64,000 nt of DNA from Silvania confinis (GTDB lineage: Bacteria; Pseudomonadota; Gammaproteobacteria; Enterobacterales; Enterobacteriaceae), in NCBI RefSeq assembly GCF_025564085.1, contig NZ_JAMGZJ010000077.1, positions 248,001 through 312,000 of the forward strand, read 5' to 3'. Every line of letters starts with the position of its first letter. Positions within the stretch are counted from its first letter, which is position 1. The notes beneath the pieces were generated by a model. That model was not told the DNA's origin and searched no databases. It was given only the letters and a program-made list of their open reading frames with translations. The position numbers and the translations under genes are program-made. Below, in pieces: positions 9,212 to 17,208 of this stretch.

Positions 9212-10819
9212 ATGCGCGATTTGCCGCCCGTCACCACCCCGCACAAGCGCCCAATGAAACTGAACACCCTGGTCACCCTGATGGTGTACGGTGTGACCGG
9301 CTGTATATTGCTGGTGATCTTCGCGCTCTATTTTGCGCAAATCACCAAAGCCACCCGCGATGGGGTACGGGATACCGCGCTGGCCGTCGCCAGAACTCTG
9401 GCCGACAGCCCGGCAGTGATCCACGGCTTGTCCCTCCCTCCGCAGAGCAACGTTATCCAGCCTGTCGCCCTCGCGGTTATGCAGCGTAATAACCTGCTGT
9501 TTGCCGTGGTCACCGATATGCAGGGGATCCGCTATTCCCATCCTGACAGCACACTGCTCGGCAAAGCCTTTATTGGTGAGGATCTGCGGCCCGCGCTCGA
9601 GGATAAAGAGAATGTCGCCATTAACCACGGGGTACTCGGCGAGGCACTGCGTGTCTTTACGCCGGTGTATAACGCTCAACGTCAGCAGATTGGGGTTGTT
9701 GCCGTGGGCATCTCCCTGCAAAAGGTGGAGCAACAAATCGCCCGCAACCGATGGGACGCCATCTGGCTGGTCCTGTTCAGCGCACTGCTTGGGGCGCTGG
9801 GCGCGTGGGGGCTGGTGCGGATGTTAAAGCGGGTGTTGTTTGGCCTCGAGCCATATCAAATTTCAGCCCTGTTTGAACAGCGGCAGGCGATGCTGCAGTC
9901 GCTGCGGGAGGGCGTCATCGCGGTCGATCGGCAGGGACATGTAACGATGGTAAACCACGCAGCCCGTCAGATCCTGAATATCAGCGGCGACGCATTCCAC
10001 GATGCGCCACTGCTGGCAAACTTGCGCGAGGTGTTACGCTCTGGCCAGCCGCGCCAGGATCAGGAGCTCAACTGCCACGGCCGACTCCTGCTTTGTAACA
10101 CCCTGCCGGTGCGAAGTGATCAGCAGTTGATCGGTGCCATCACCACCTTTCGCGACAAAACGGAAATCAGCCAGCTGATGCAGCGTATGGATGGAATGGT
10201 GAATTACCTCGATGCGCTGCGAACCCATTCCCATGAATTTATGAATAAGCTGCATGTGATCCTCGGTCTGCTGAACATGAAGCACTATGAGCAACTGGAG
10301 CGGTACGTCCTGCTCACCGCCAACAGTTGGCAGAACGATATCGGTGCCATCCAGCGTACTGTCAAATCGCCGGTGGTCGCCGGGTTCCTGCTCGCTAAAA
10401 TCAACCGCGCCAGAGAGTCCGGTTGCCGCCTGACGCTGGCCACAGAGAGTGACGTTCCGGATAACCCGAATGAAAAGCAGGTTGCCGGGCTGGTCACCAT
10501 TGTGGGGAATATAATAGAAAACGCGTTGGATGCGATGGCCGCGCAGCCCGAAGGCGAAATTAACCTGCTACTGCATTATCAGAGCGGCTGGCTCAGCGTC
10601 GAGGTGAGCGATGACGGGCCCGGCATCGACCCGCAGCAACTGAGTGTTATTTTTAATAAAGGCTTCTCCACCAAGGGAGAAAACCGCGGGGTTGGCCTGT
10701 TCCTCGCCCGTCAGCAAACCGTAAACCTGGGCGGCGAGATAGCCGTCGAATCCGAACCGGGCATGTTTACCCAATTTTTTGTGCAGATCCCGTGGGAATG
10801 TGAAAGGAAGATCGCGTGA
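9212..10819 (+). CDS. DcuS-like C4-dicarboxylate sensor histidine kinase
   Basis: A 535-residue membrane sensor of the DcuS/CitA family. Membrane segment 1 is near residues 21-42, a periplasmic PAS domain spans about 45-180, membrane segment 2 is near 184-203, a cytoplasmic PAS follows (about 215-315), and then a DHp helix with phospho-acceptor His341 in THSHEFMNKLH and a HATPase domain (NIIENALDA, DDGPGI, GVGLFLARQ). The ligand residues known for E. coli DcuS, Arg107, His110, Phe120 and Arg147, are all present at the same numbers, so a C4-dicarboxylate or citrate ligand is likely. The gene is translationally coupled to the regulator by a GTGA overlap. Orthologue or second copy of dcuS cannot be decided here. 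Confidence 0.88.
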   Translation: MRDLPPVTTPHKRPMKLNTLVTLMVYGVTGCILLVIFALYFAQITKATRDGVRDTALAVARTLADSPAVIHGLSLPPQSNVIQPVALAVMQRNNLLFAVVTDMQGIRYSHPDSTLLGKAFIGEDLRPALEDKENVAINHGVLGEALRVFTPVYNAQRQQIGVVAVGISLQKVEQQIARNRWDAIWLVLFSALLGALGAWGLVRMLKRVLFGLEPYQISALFEQRQAMLQSLREGVIAVDRQGHVTMVNHAARQILNISGDAFHDAPLLANLREVLRSGQPRQDQELNCHGRLLLCNTLPVRSDQQLIGAITTFRDKTEISQLMQRMDGMVNYLDALRTHSHEFMNKLHVILGLLNMKHYEQLERYVLLTANSWQNDIGAIQRTVKSPVVAGFLLAKINRARESGCRLTLATESDVPDNPNEKQVAGLVTIVGNIIENALDAMAAQPEGEINLLLHYQSGWLSVEVSDDGPGIDPQQLSVIFNKGFSTKGENRGVGLFLARQQTVNLGGEIAVESEPGMFTQFFVQIPWECERKIA

Positions 10820-11535
10820 TAGATGTTTTGATTGTCGATGATGATGCCATGGTAGCCGACCTCAACCGCCAGTACGTGAGCCGGATGGAGGGTTTTCGCT
10901 GTTGTGGAATGGCAGCAACGCTCGCTGAAGCCGCCGCGGTGATTAACGATCCTGCCCGGTCGCTGGATCTGATCCTGCTCGACGTCTACATGCAAAAAGA
11001 CAATGGCCTGCAGCTGCTGCCAATTGTCCGCGCCTCAGGGCGCAAAATAGATGTGATTATGATCTCGTCGGCATCCGATGCGGCAACCATTCAGACAGCC
11101 ATGCACTACGGGGTGGTGGATTACTTGATCAAACCGTTTCAGTTTCCGCGTTTTGAAGAAGCGCTGATCGGCTGGTGCGAGAAGAAAAACCTGATGGATT
11201 CGCACCAGTATTATGAACAGGCTGACGTTGATCGGCTGCTGCGCGGCGGTGCGCCGGGACTGGCGGACAGTAGACGCCTGCCGAAGGGACTTACGCCGCA
11301 GACGTTGCGCACCCTGTGCCTGTGGATCGACGCGCATCAGGGGATCGAGTTTTCCACTGACGATCTGGCGAATGCGGTCAATATTTCCCGGGTCTCTTGC
11401 CGCAAATACCTGATTTGGCTGGCGCAGGTCAATATCCTGTTTACCAGCATTCACTATGGCGCAACCGGACGCCCGGTGTATCGCTATCGTCTGCAGCCCG
11501 CACAGGTAGCATTGCTCAGACAGTACTGTCACTAA
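10816..11535 (+). CDS. DcuR-like response regulator
   Basis: A 239-residue CitB-family response regulator. The receiver domain has the acidic pair near residues 8-10, phospho-acceptor Asp56 in LILLDVYMQ, and Lys in IKPFQ near 107. A C-terminal helix-turn-helix DNA-binding region includes KGLTPQTLRTLC and NISRVSCRKYLIWL, close to E. coli DcuR. It starts with GTG overlapping the kinase stop, so both are made from one mRNA. In E. coli DcuR activates genes for fumarate respiration and C4-dicarboxylate uptake (dcuB, frdABCD, dctA). No such genes lie nearby; the nearest unit is the porin. Confidence 0.88.
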   Translation: MIDVLIVDDDAMVADLNRQYVSRMEGFRCCGMAATLAEAAAVINDPARSLDLILLDVYMQKDNGLQLLPIVRASGRKIDVIMISSASDAATIQTAMHYGVVDYLIKPFQFPRFEEALIGWCEKKNLMDSHQYYEQADVDRLLRGGAPGLADSRRLPKGLTPQTLRTLCLWIDAHQGIEFSTDDLANAVNISRVSCRKYLIWLAQVNILFTSIHYGATGRPVYRYRLQPAQVALLRQYCH

Positions 11536-11703
11536 GCTGATGAAAGCAATGCAACTCATTCAGGCAAACACCCTGAGTCAGTTCACATATATTGTTACGA
11601 AGCGGTAAAGCGCTGTGCCTTCTCATAATCAGAATGATAAGGTACACCACGTCCGGGAGGTCTGAGAAAAACGCGTTCGGGAAGCGTGACTGGCGAGGAA
11701 AAG

Positions 11704-11793
11704 TGGCGGAGAGAGGGGGATTTGAACCCCCGGTAGAGTTGCCCCTACTCTAGTTTTCGAGACTAGTCCGTTCAGCCGCTCCGGCATCTCTCC
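11704..11793 (-). tRNA. serU: tRNA-Ser(CGA)
   Basis: A 90-nt class II tRNA with the long variable arm typical of tRNA-Ser. The 7-bp acceptor GGAGAGA pairs with TCTCTCC, the T-loop reads GGTTCAAATCC, and the 3' CCA is encoded. The anticodon loop CTCGAAA gives anticodon CGA, which reads UCG. Position upstream of mtfA matches E. coli serU. Confidence 0.96.
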
Positions 11794-11886
11794 GTATTGA
11801 TGGTTGCCATCATGCCAGGTAATTTGGCATTTTAACAGACCAAACCCTTTCAATTTTGTTCATGTGACGAGTTTGCGAGCAAAGCG

Positions 11887-12684
11887 ATGATTAAATGGCC
11901 CTGGAAATCGAATGAATCCGCCCGAAGTACGGCGCTGCCGTGGGATGAGGCTCTGGCAATCCCCGTGCTCTCTACACTGTCGGATGAGGACAAGCTTCGC
12001 CTGGTCCATCTGGCCCAGCGTTTCTTACAGCAAAAACGGCTCGTTCCACTACAGGGTTTTGAACTCGACGATCGCCGAAGCACGCGCATCGCCCTGCTCT
12101 TTTGCCTGCCGGTGCTGGAACTGGGTATCGAGTGGCTGGACGGTTTCCATGAAGTGTTGATCTACCCGGCACCCTTCGTGGTGGATGACGAATGGGAAGA
12201 CGACTTCGGGCTGGTTCACAATCAGCGGGTGGTCCAGTCCGGACAAAGCTGGCAGCAAGGGCCCATTATCCTCAACTGGCTGGATATTCAGGACTCGTTC
12301 GACGCCTCGGGCTTTAACCTGATCGTGCATGAAGTGGCGCACAAGCTGGATACCCGTAACGGCGATCGCGCCAGCGGTGTGCCGTTTATCGCGCTACGGG
12401 AAGTGGCAGGCTGGGAGCATGATTTACACGCGGCGATGAACAACATCCAGGATGAAATCGACCTGGTGGGGGAAAGCGCAGCCAGCATCGATGCCTACGC
12501 GGCCACCGATCCGGCCGAGTGTTTTGCCGTGCTGTCGGAATATTTCTTTAGCGCACCGGAGCTTTTCGCCCCGCGCTTCCCGGCACTGTGGCAACGTTTT
12601 TGCTATTTTTACCAGCAGGATCCGATGCAGCGTTTACGTGACAATAGCGAAGATGGCGACGATCCCGCCAATCAAGTACATTAA
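11887..12684 (+). CDS. mtfA: Mlc titration factor A, zinc peptidase MtfA
   Basis: MtfA binds the glucose repressor Mlc and relieves repression of ptsG; it is also a zinc-dependent peptidase. The 265-residue cytoplasmic protein carries the gluzincin motif HEVAH at residues 148-152, with a downstream acidic region ([13 protein letters not shown] near 209-221) supplying the third zinc ligand. The ATG at 11887 follows a weak ribosome site. The order serU-mtfA-asnT is as in E. coli. It is followed by the promoter of a tRNA-Asn gene. Confidence 0.95.
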   Translation: MIKWPWKSNESARSTALPWDEALAIPVLSTLSDEDKLRLVHLAQRFLQQKRLVPLQGFELDDRRSTRIALLFCLPVLELGIEWLDGFHEVLIYPAPFVVDDEWEDDFGLVHNQRVVQSGQSWQQGPIILNWLDIQDSFDASGFNLIVHEVAHKLDTRNGDRASGVPFIALREVAGWEHDLHAAMNNIQDEIDLVGESAASIDAYAATDPAECFAVLSEYFFSAPELFAPRFPALWQRFCYFYQQDPMQRLRDNSEDGDDPANQVH

Positions 12685-12737
12685 ACCCGCATTTTGCACC
12701 TTAATTAATCAACTGAATCAGTGCGTTGAAATTAGGG

Positions 12738-12766
12738 TTGACACAAAATAGCGAGGCCATTAACAT
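12738..12766 (+). promoter_or_regulatory. Promoter of the first tRNA-Asn
   Basis: TTGACA (12738-12743), 17-base spacer, TAACAT (12761-12766), about 18 bases before the tRNA 5' end. Confidence 0.8.
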
Positions 12767-12784
12767 GCGCCTCGTTCAAACGAT

Positions 12785-12860
12785 TCCTCTGTAGTTCAGT
12801 CGGTAGAACGGCGGACTGTTAATCCGTATGTCACTGGTTCGAGTCCAGTCAGAGGAGCCA
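12785..12860 (+). tRNA. asnT: tRNA-Asn(GUU), copy 1
   Basis: A 76-nt tRNA with acceptor TCCTCTG, anticodon loop CTGTTAA (anticodon GTT), T-loop GGTTCGAGTCC and encoded CCA. It is identical to the other three copies in this window. The position after mtfA matches E. coli asnT. The 123 bases 12780-12902, covering tRNA, tail and terminator, are repeated exactly at 16486-16608. Confidence 0.97.
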
Positions 12861-12868
12861 TATTAGAG

Positions 12869-12901
12869 AAGCCCGCTTAAGGAAACTTAAGCGGGCTTTT
12901 T
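12869..12901 (+). terminator. Intrinsic terminator of tRNA-Asn copy 1
   Basis: A 13-bp stem (12869-12881 with 12886-12898) has a GAAA tetraloop and a T run. Confidence 0.95.
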
Positions 12902-12982
12902 GCTTTCGGGCGATACATAAAAAAATCCGGAAACGCAGCGCATTTCCGGATCCTTCACCAGGCGGCATAACATCGAGAGAAG

Positions 12983-13228
12983 CTACTCATTGCCCCATTG
13001 ATTGAGGAACGTCGCTATCTCATCTATACGCTGCGCATTGATACCCGCTTCAGTGGCCATCTCCTGCTGCGCTTCTTCACTGATTTCTTCATTGTTCATT
13101 AAGCGGGTGAGCAGCAGCTGGAAGTAGCATGCCAGGGAATCACGCTCTGACTCGCTCACTGGCGTTGCGGATTCCGTCGCGTACTCGTCCGCGATGTCAT
13201 AATATTTAATCGGTACTTCATTATTCAT
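12983..13228 (-). CDS. Small acidic conserved protein, possibly YecJ/DUF2766-like
   Basis: An 81-residue, acidic, mostly helical soluble protein ([16 protein letters not shown]... ending NQWGNE). The ATG follows a GGGGGCGA ribosome site. The C-terminal two thirds, with [20 protein letters not shown] and [15 protein letters not shown], reminds me of the DUF2766 (YecJ) family of enterobacteria, but I recall that family only loosely. No catalytic motif is visible. It stands alone between a tRNA terminator and a long intergenic region. Confidence 0.7.
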   Translation of the reverse strand: MNNEVPIKYYDIADEYATESATPVSESERDSLACYFQLLLTRLMNNEEISEEAQQEMATEAGINAQRIDEIATFLNQWGNE

Positions 13229-13775
13229 AAGTCGCCCCCAAGGGTTAATGTCTGTATCAGTGCTGCTTGCAGCATCCAGGGCAACAGCAGTCTGACCATG
13301 GGAGTGTACTGCGTAATGGCCTCAGATCTGACACCTTTTTGCATTTTAGCCGCTCGATGCTCGCTAAAATCGCAATGGGCAAGATTTGAGCTTTGACCAT
13401 TCTGAACACGTTCTGCTTACATCAAATATCATCATCGCGCGTCTTGCCGTCCATTTAACCCGGTTATTGTTCCTTATTTTAAATTATCCTTTTGCCTGGA
13501 TGAATTGAATATAACCTTCAATTTAAAAGGTTTATCTTGCCAGAAACTACCAGAATTGGATATTGACTGCACGGGCTCACGTGCTAGATTCTTCAGGCTT
13601 TTTTGGGGCTAGCCCTTTACCTGCGCGTGACAGTGAATAACGATAATAATTTTTTTCATCACCCTGTCACAACAATCCATTCCAATGGGGTAATTCAAGT
13701 CACGATCGTCAGAATAATGCAAAAAATGTATTCCCAGCACTACTTTCACCTTAACTAAAATCACGAGAATATTCT
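13229..13775. other. 547-base intergenic region with a leader for the DUF4870 gene
   Basis: There is no credible gene. The left part is the upstream region of the divergent 81-residue gene. The right part holds a good sigma-70 promoter at 13563-13590 and about 180 bases of untranslated leader before the ATG at 13776. The leader contains the palindrome GGGCTAGCCC (13606-13615) and a 7-base inverted pair (13627-13633 with 13664-13670) enclosing a run of seven T. Whether this leader is regulatory is unknown. Confidence 0.55.
13563..13590 (+). promoter_or_regulatory. Probable sigma-70 promoter for the DUF4870 gene
   Basis: TTGACT (13563-13568), 16-base spacer, TAGATT (13585-13590). The expected start near 13597 gives a leader of about 180 bases. 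Confidence 0.6.
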
Positions 13776-14123
13776 ATGTCTGAACAATTGCAGAACCCAG
13801 CGATCGCCGCACAATCGAAAGTCACTACCATCAGAATTATTTATATTCTGTTCATCGTCAGCTATTTTACCGGCGGGTTGGCCGCGCTTGTTGGCGTAAT
13901 TATGGCCTACGTCAATCGCTCCAGCGCAACAGAGTTTGAAAAAGAGCACCTTAACTATCTTATCAAACTGTTCTGGATAAGCCTGGTGTGGGTTATTGCT
14001 GCCTTACTGACCTGGGTATTTATCATTGGTATGATTGCCGGGATTGCCTGGTTTATCTGGTCATTAATCAAAGTGATTAAAGGTATGACCCGTCTTGGCG
14101 AAGGCAAACTGCCTAAAGCATAA
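13776..14123 (+). CDS. DUF4870/TIC20-like membrane protein
   Basis: A 115-residue inner membrane protein with three hydrophobic segments (about residues 22-45, 62-82 and 84-100) and the pattern YFTGGLAALVGVIMAYV followed by FIWSLIKVIKGM. This resembles the DUF4870 family of small membrane proteins with no assigned function. The N-terminal ~18 residues are polar. It is a single-gene unit with a promoter about 200 bases upstream and a large hairpin after its stop. Confidence 0.75.
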   Translation: MSEQLQNPAIAAQSKVTTIRIIYILFIVSYFTGGLAALVGVIMAYVNRSSATEFEKEHLNYLIKLFWISLVWVIAALLTWVFIIGMIAGIAWFIWSLIKVIKGMTRLGEGKLPKA

Positions 14124-14143
14124 CGCACACGTAGGTCTGTCCC

Positions 14144-14179
14144 GCAAAAGTTATCGTTGGCGACATCGATAACTTTTGC
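14144..14179 (+). repeat. Perfect 13-bp inverted repeat after the DUF4870 gene
   Basis: GCAAAAGTTATCG (14144-14156) is repeated inverted at 14167-14179 with a 10-base loop. No T run follows on either strand, so it is not a standard terminator; it could protect the mRNA end or act as a rho-dependent pause. Confidence 0.6.
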
Positions 14180-14205
14180 GTTAATAAGGACATTAATCAA
14201 AACGA

Positions 14206-15156
14206 CTAAATCTGATAATCCAGCACCACTTCTTCTGACTCCATCACCTGACGTTTAATCTCATCCACCGACAGCCCGGCGTTGCACAGTTCGATAAAGC
14301 GCCAGACATAGTTGCGCTGAAGCTGTCCACGCTTGAGGCCAAGCCACACGGTATTGGCATCAAACAGATGGCGGGTATCGAGTCGCACCAGGCTGCCCTG
14401 CTCGCTCTCGCCACCGGACTGTTCTGCCACCAGCCCAATGCCCAGCCCCAGCTCGACGTAAGTGCGGATCACGTCGGAATCCTGCGCACTCAGCACAATA
14501 TCCGGCGTCAGCCCTTTGCGATTAAACGCTTCATCGATGCGCGAACGTCCAGTGATCCCCTGTCGATAGGTGATCAGCGGCCATCTGGCGATATCGTCCA
14601 GCGTCAAAGGGGAAATCTGTGTCAGCGGGTGGTCAACCGGCAGCAGCAGGTTGTGATGCCAGCGAAACCACGGGAAGGCCGCCAGTAGCGGGTCATTGCT
14701 CAAGCGCTCACTGGCGATCCCGATATCCGCCCCACCGTTTTGCAGCAGGACTTCGATCTCTTGCGGCGTACCCTGGATAAGCTCCAGGCGTACTTCGGGG
14801 AACAATTCCCGGAAGGCCTTGATCACCGGCGGCAGGCTGTAGCGCGCCTGAGTGTGGGTGGTCGCGATGGTCAACACGCCGGAGGCATCATTGGTGAAAA
14901 GATCCGCCAGACGACGGACATTGCTGGCTTCGTTGAGAATTCGCTCGGCAATGGTCAACAGCGCTTTACCGGGTTCGGTCATCCCGAGCAGACGCTTGCC
15001 ACGCCGAATGAAAATCTCAATGCCCAACTCTTCTTCCAGCTCGCGGATATGGCGGCTGACGCCCGATTGAGAGGTATAAAGCATATTGGCGACCTCGGTC
15101 AGGTTGTAATCCCGACGGGCCGCCTCACGGATAATTTTAAGTTGCTGGAAATTCAC
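14206..15156 (-). CDS. cbl: LysR-type regulator Cbl
   Basis: Cbl is the CysB-like activator of sulfonate and sulfate-ester use genes (ssu, tau) during sulfate limitation. The 316-residue length equals E. coli Cbl. The N-terminal winged helix-turn-helix (residues 1-62) reads NLTEVANMLYTSQSGVSRHIREL, and the effector-binding domain includes TTHTQARYSLP and GLGIGLVAEQ. It starts with GTG, as E. coli cbl does. The gene lies 96 bases downstream of nac on the same strand, so read-through from the nitrogen-controlled nac promoter is likely in addition to its own control by CysB. Confidence 0.95.
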   Translation of the reverse strand: MNFQQLKIIREAARRDYNLTEVANMLYTSQSGVSRHIRELEEELGIEIFIRRGKRLLGMTEPGKALLTIAERILNEASNVRRLADLFTNDASGVLTIATTHTQARYSLPPVIKAFRELFPEVRLELIQGTPQEIEVLLQNGGADIGIASERLSNDPLLAAFPWFRWHHNLLLPVDHPLTQISPLTLDDIARWPLITYRQGITGRSRIDEAFNRKGLTPDIVLSAQDSDVIRTYVELGLGIGLVAEQSGGESEQGSLVRLDTRHLFDANTVWLGLKRGQLQRNYVWRFIELCNAGLSVDEIKRQVMESEEVVLDYQI

Positions 15157-15252
15157 GGTTCACTCCGGCGTATCTGACATAACGCTATTGTTAGAGTGTG
15201 CCCGCCGTGAGAACAAATAATAAAAACCAGCATCTTATGCTTTTATGGAATA

Positions 15253-16170
15253 TCAGCTCACCAACTGCAGCTCGCGATTTTCCAGCGACGGTCGGCTAAC
15301 CAGTGACATTAAGATCTCTTTTACCGCCTGCGCCTGCGGCGACAGTGAGCCGCGTGCCGACACGTTCAGGGAGAGCGGCAGGCTCATGGACGGGGTGGTG
15401 ATCCGCGCCATCCAGCCGTTAGCGGCGCTTGAGAGCGACCTGGCCGCAGATTCCGGCAGTACCGTCACGCCCATTCCGCTGGCAATTGCGGCGGTCAGCG
15501 TCGAGATAGAGTCGATTTCACCGATGATTTTCGCCGTCAGGCGACGCAACGAGAAGGCCTCGTCCACGCGTAAACGCACGGCGCTGTAATCACGCGGTAA
15601 GAACAGATTCATCTCAGCGACGGCGGTTAAATCCACGCTCTGCCCCGGGCAGTCGCGCGTTCCAACCAGGAAAAGATCTTCTTTCAACACCGGCTGGCTG
15701 GTGATCCCCGCCACGGGTGAACGATCGTACAGCACCGCCATATCCAACTGCCCACTGAGCAGTTTATCGTTCAATGCTGAGCCACTGTTCTCGTGCAGAT
15801 AGACCAGCACCTCGGGTAATTCACTGCGCACCGCCTGCAGTAGCGGCATGGTAATCGACGACGCCGCCGTGCCCGGTGCCAGCCCAATCGAAACCTGGCC
15901 GCTGAGAGTCTGCCCGACGTTGCAAACGGCCAGCTGCGCCTGTTCGCACTGACGCAGAATGGTACGCGCATGGGTATAGAGGATCTTGCCCGCTTCGGTA
16001 GGTGTGACGCCGCGCTTGGTGCGAATCAACAGCTGCTGATCCAGTTCACCTTCCAGAGTGGCCACCTGCTGGCTCAGTGCCGGCTGTGCGATATGCAACA
16101 CTTCAGCAGCCTGGGTCAGGCTACCGATATCGACGATTTTTACGAAGTATTTCAGTCGTCTTAAGTTCAT
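15253..16170 (-). CDS. nac: Nitrogen assimilation control regulator Nac
   Basis: Nac is a LysR-type regulator made under nitrogen limitation that links sigma-54 control to sigma-70 genes, activating histidine, proline and urea use and repressing gdhA. The 305 residues from ATG 16170 (MNLRRLKYFVKIVDIGSLTQAAEVL) match the known length. The DNA-binding domain spans residues 1-60, followed by the effector-domain fold. Unlike most LysR proteins, Nac needs no co-inducer. A textbook sigma-54 promoter and an NtrC-type site lie upstream, so regulation by NtrBC can be read directly from the sequence. Confidence 0.96.
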   Translation of the reverse strand: MNLRRLKYFVKIVDIGSLTQAAEVLHIAQPALSQQVATLEGELDQQLLIRTKRGVTPTEAGKILYTHARTILRQCEQAQLAVCNVGQTLSGQVSIGLAPGTAASSITMPLLQAVRSELPEVLVYLHENSGSALNDKLLSGQLDMAVLYDRSPVAGITSQPVLKEDLFLVGTRDCPGQSVDLTAVAEMNLFLPRDYSAVRLRVDEAFSLRRLTAKIIGEIDSISTLTAAIASGMGVTVLPESAARSLSSAANGWMARITTPSMSLPLSLNVSARGSLSPQAQAVKEILMSLVSRPSLENRELQLVS

Positions 16171-16225
16171 TTTGCCCCCTGTACGAAATGCGTTGCCGGT
16201 TCCGGCGCGAATGTACAAGGGGTTT

Positions 16226-16241
16226 TGCAAGATGCTTGCCA
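16226..16241 (-). promoter_or_regulatory. Sigma-54 promoter of nac
   Basis: On the minus strand it reads TGGCAAGCATCTTGCA. This has GG at -24 and GC at -12 with the required 10-base spacing, as in TGGCAC-N5-TTGCA. Transcription would start near 16215, about 45 bases before the nac ATG. Confidence 0.85.
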
Positions 16242-16358
16242 GTTTTTAAAAGAGGTCCGATATGTTCGCTAAACGGCTGAAAATAAGAGAATCTAATCAA
16301 TGAGGCCGCTTTTGAAAGTGAAACAACGGTTTATGATCTGCCCCATAAGGGGTATACC

Positions 16359-16375
16359 TGCACCAAAAGTGTGCG
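16359..16375 (-). promoter_or_regulatory. NtrC enhancer site upstream of nac
   Basis: TGCAC-N7-GTGCG fits the NtrC dyad TGCAC-N7-GTGCA with one mismatch. Its centre lies about 150 bases upstream of the predicted nac start, a normal distance for an enhancer acting on sigma-54 polymerase. Confidence 0.75.
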
Positions 16376-16443
16376 GATTCGTTGGCGAAACAGCCACTTT
16401 GCTGGTTTTGTCAGCAAACGATCCAAACATGGAGGAACACCCT

Positions 16444-16472
16444 TTGACAACCGCCAGCGGCATCGCTAATAT
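16444..16472 (+). promoter_or_regulatory. Promoter of the second tRNA-Asn
   Basis: TTGACA (16444-16449), 17-base spacer, TAATAT (16467-16472). The -10 region and leader, from 16463, are shared exactly with the inverted third copy. Confidence 0.85.
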
Positions 16473-16490
16473 TCGCCCCGTTCACACGAT

Positions 16491-16566
16491 TCCTCTGTAG
16501 TTCAGTCGGTAGAACGGCGGACTGTTAATCCGTATGTCACTGGTTCGAGTCCAGTCAGAGGAGCCA
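16491..16566 (+). tRNA. tRNA-Asn(GUU), copy 2
   Basis: A 76-nt tRNA identical to copy 1, with anticodon GTT and encoded CCA. The 123 bases 16486-16608 equal 12780-12902 exactly. The 104 bases 16463-16566 equal the reverse complement of 25996-26099. A fimbrial operon begins directly beyond its terminator, on the opposite strand. Confidence 0.97.
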
Positions 16567-16574
16567 TATTAGAG

Positions 16575-16607
16575 AAGCCCGCTTAAGGAAACTTAAGCGG
16601 GCTTTTT
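16575..16607 (+). terminator. Intrinsic terminator of tRNA-Asn copy 2
   Basis: The 13-bp stem (16575-16587 with 16592-16604), GAAA loop and T run are identical to the terminator of copy 1. Confidence 0.95.
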
Positions 16608-16612
16608 GTTTG

Positions 16613-16633
16613 GGTGTCGGCTCAGCCGACACC
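16613..16633 (-). other. Strong hairpin at the 3' end of the fimbrial operon
   Basis: A 10-bp stem GGTGTCGGCT / AGCCGACACC (16613-16622 with 16624-16633) lies seven bases beyond the pilin stop codon. No T run follows on the minus strand. It probably stabilises the mRNA end or acts together with the tRNA terminator hairpin next to it. Confidence 0.55.
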
Positions 16634-16640
16634 ACAAGGG

Positions 16641-17168
16641 TTATTGATATTCGAAAGCGGCAACGATAGCGGAAGAAACGTCGCCAGGCAGGACTTTGCC
16701 TGCCTTAGAATAGACGCGGGCCTGGAGCTTAAAGGTGGTAGCCCCCCCTTCCACCTTACCGGTTAATGAGCTGTTGTTGCTCAGAATGGTTCCTGAGGTT
16801 TGTTGGGATAACTCAACGGCCGTGTTGGCTGCAGCTTGCGCGGCTTCGTTTTTCCACTTATCAGTATCTGTTTCGTCCGGGTTGCCAGTAAACGTCACTT
16901 TGACATTCGTGGTACTGGCCGGGCAGCCGGTCACCGGTAAATCAAAGGTCGTCATTGGCGTACCCGATCCGGCTACCGATAAAGTATCCGCCTGAATGCT
17001 TTGCCCTAAGTCCACGTTTAACGCATCGGAACCTCCGTTAAGCGTGGTACACGGAGAAGCAATTACTTTGCCGGTGACATTGAGATTAACAGTGTCCGCC
17101 GCGTAAATATTGCCAGCAAACAGAACAGCAGAAATGGATGCGGTCAAATAACATAAACATTTTTTCAT
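16641..17168 (-). CDS. Fimbrial major subunit (type 1 pilin family)
   Basis: A 175-residue chaperone-usher pilin. The ATG at 17168 follows AAGGTGG; an ATG 18 bases upstream lacks a ribosome site. A signal peptide of about 23 residues ends in NIYA. The mature domain begins DTVNLNVTGKVIASPCT, with the N-terminal beta strand used for donor-strand exchange, one disulphide pair (PCT and GCP), and a C-terminal strand ending AFEYQ with the penultimate Tyr recognised by the chaperone. It is the last gene of the operon, an unusual place for the major subunit. Confidence 0.88.
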   Translation of the reverse strand: MKKCLCYLTASISAVLFAGNIYAADTVNLNVTGKVIASPCTTLNGGSDALNVDLGQSIQADTLSVAGSGTPMTTFDLPVTGCPASTTNVKVTFTGNPDETDTDKWKNEAAQAAANTAVELSQQTSGTILSNNSSLTGKVEGGATTFKLQARVYSKAGKVLPGDVSSAIVAAFEYQ

Positions 17169-17208
17169 TTTAGCCCACCTTGGCATGATATTAAGACATT
17201 ACATAATG

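Noticed and set aside
12780..16608. Direct repeats flanking 3.6 kb as ends of a mobile element
   Set aside because: The repeats are complete tRNA-Asn units with terminators; the enclosed genes are backbone (cbl, nac) and no integrase or transposase is present.
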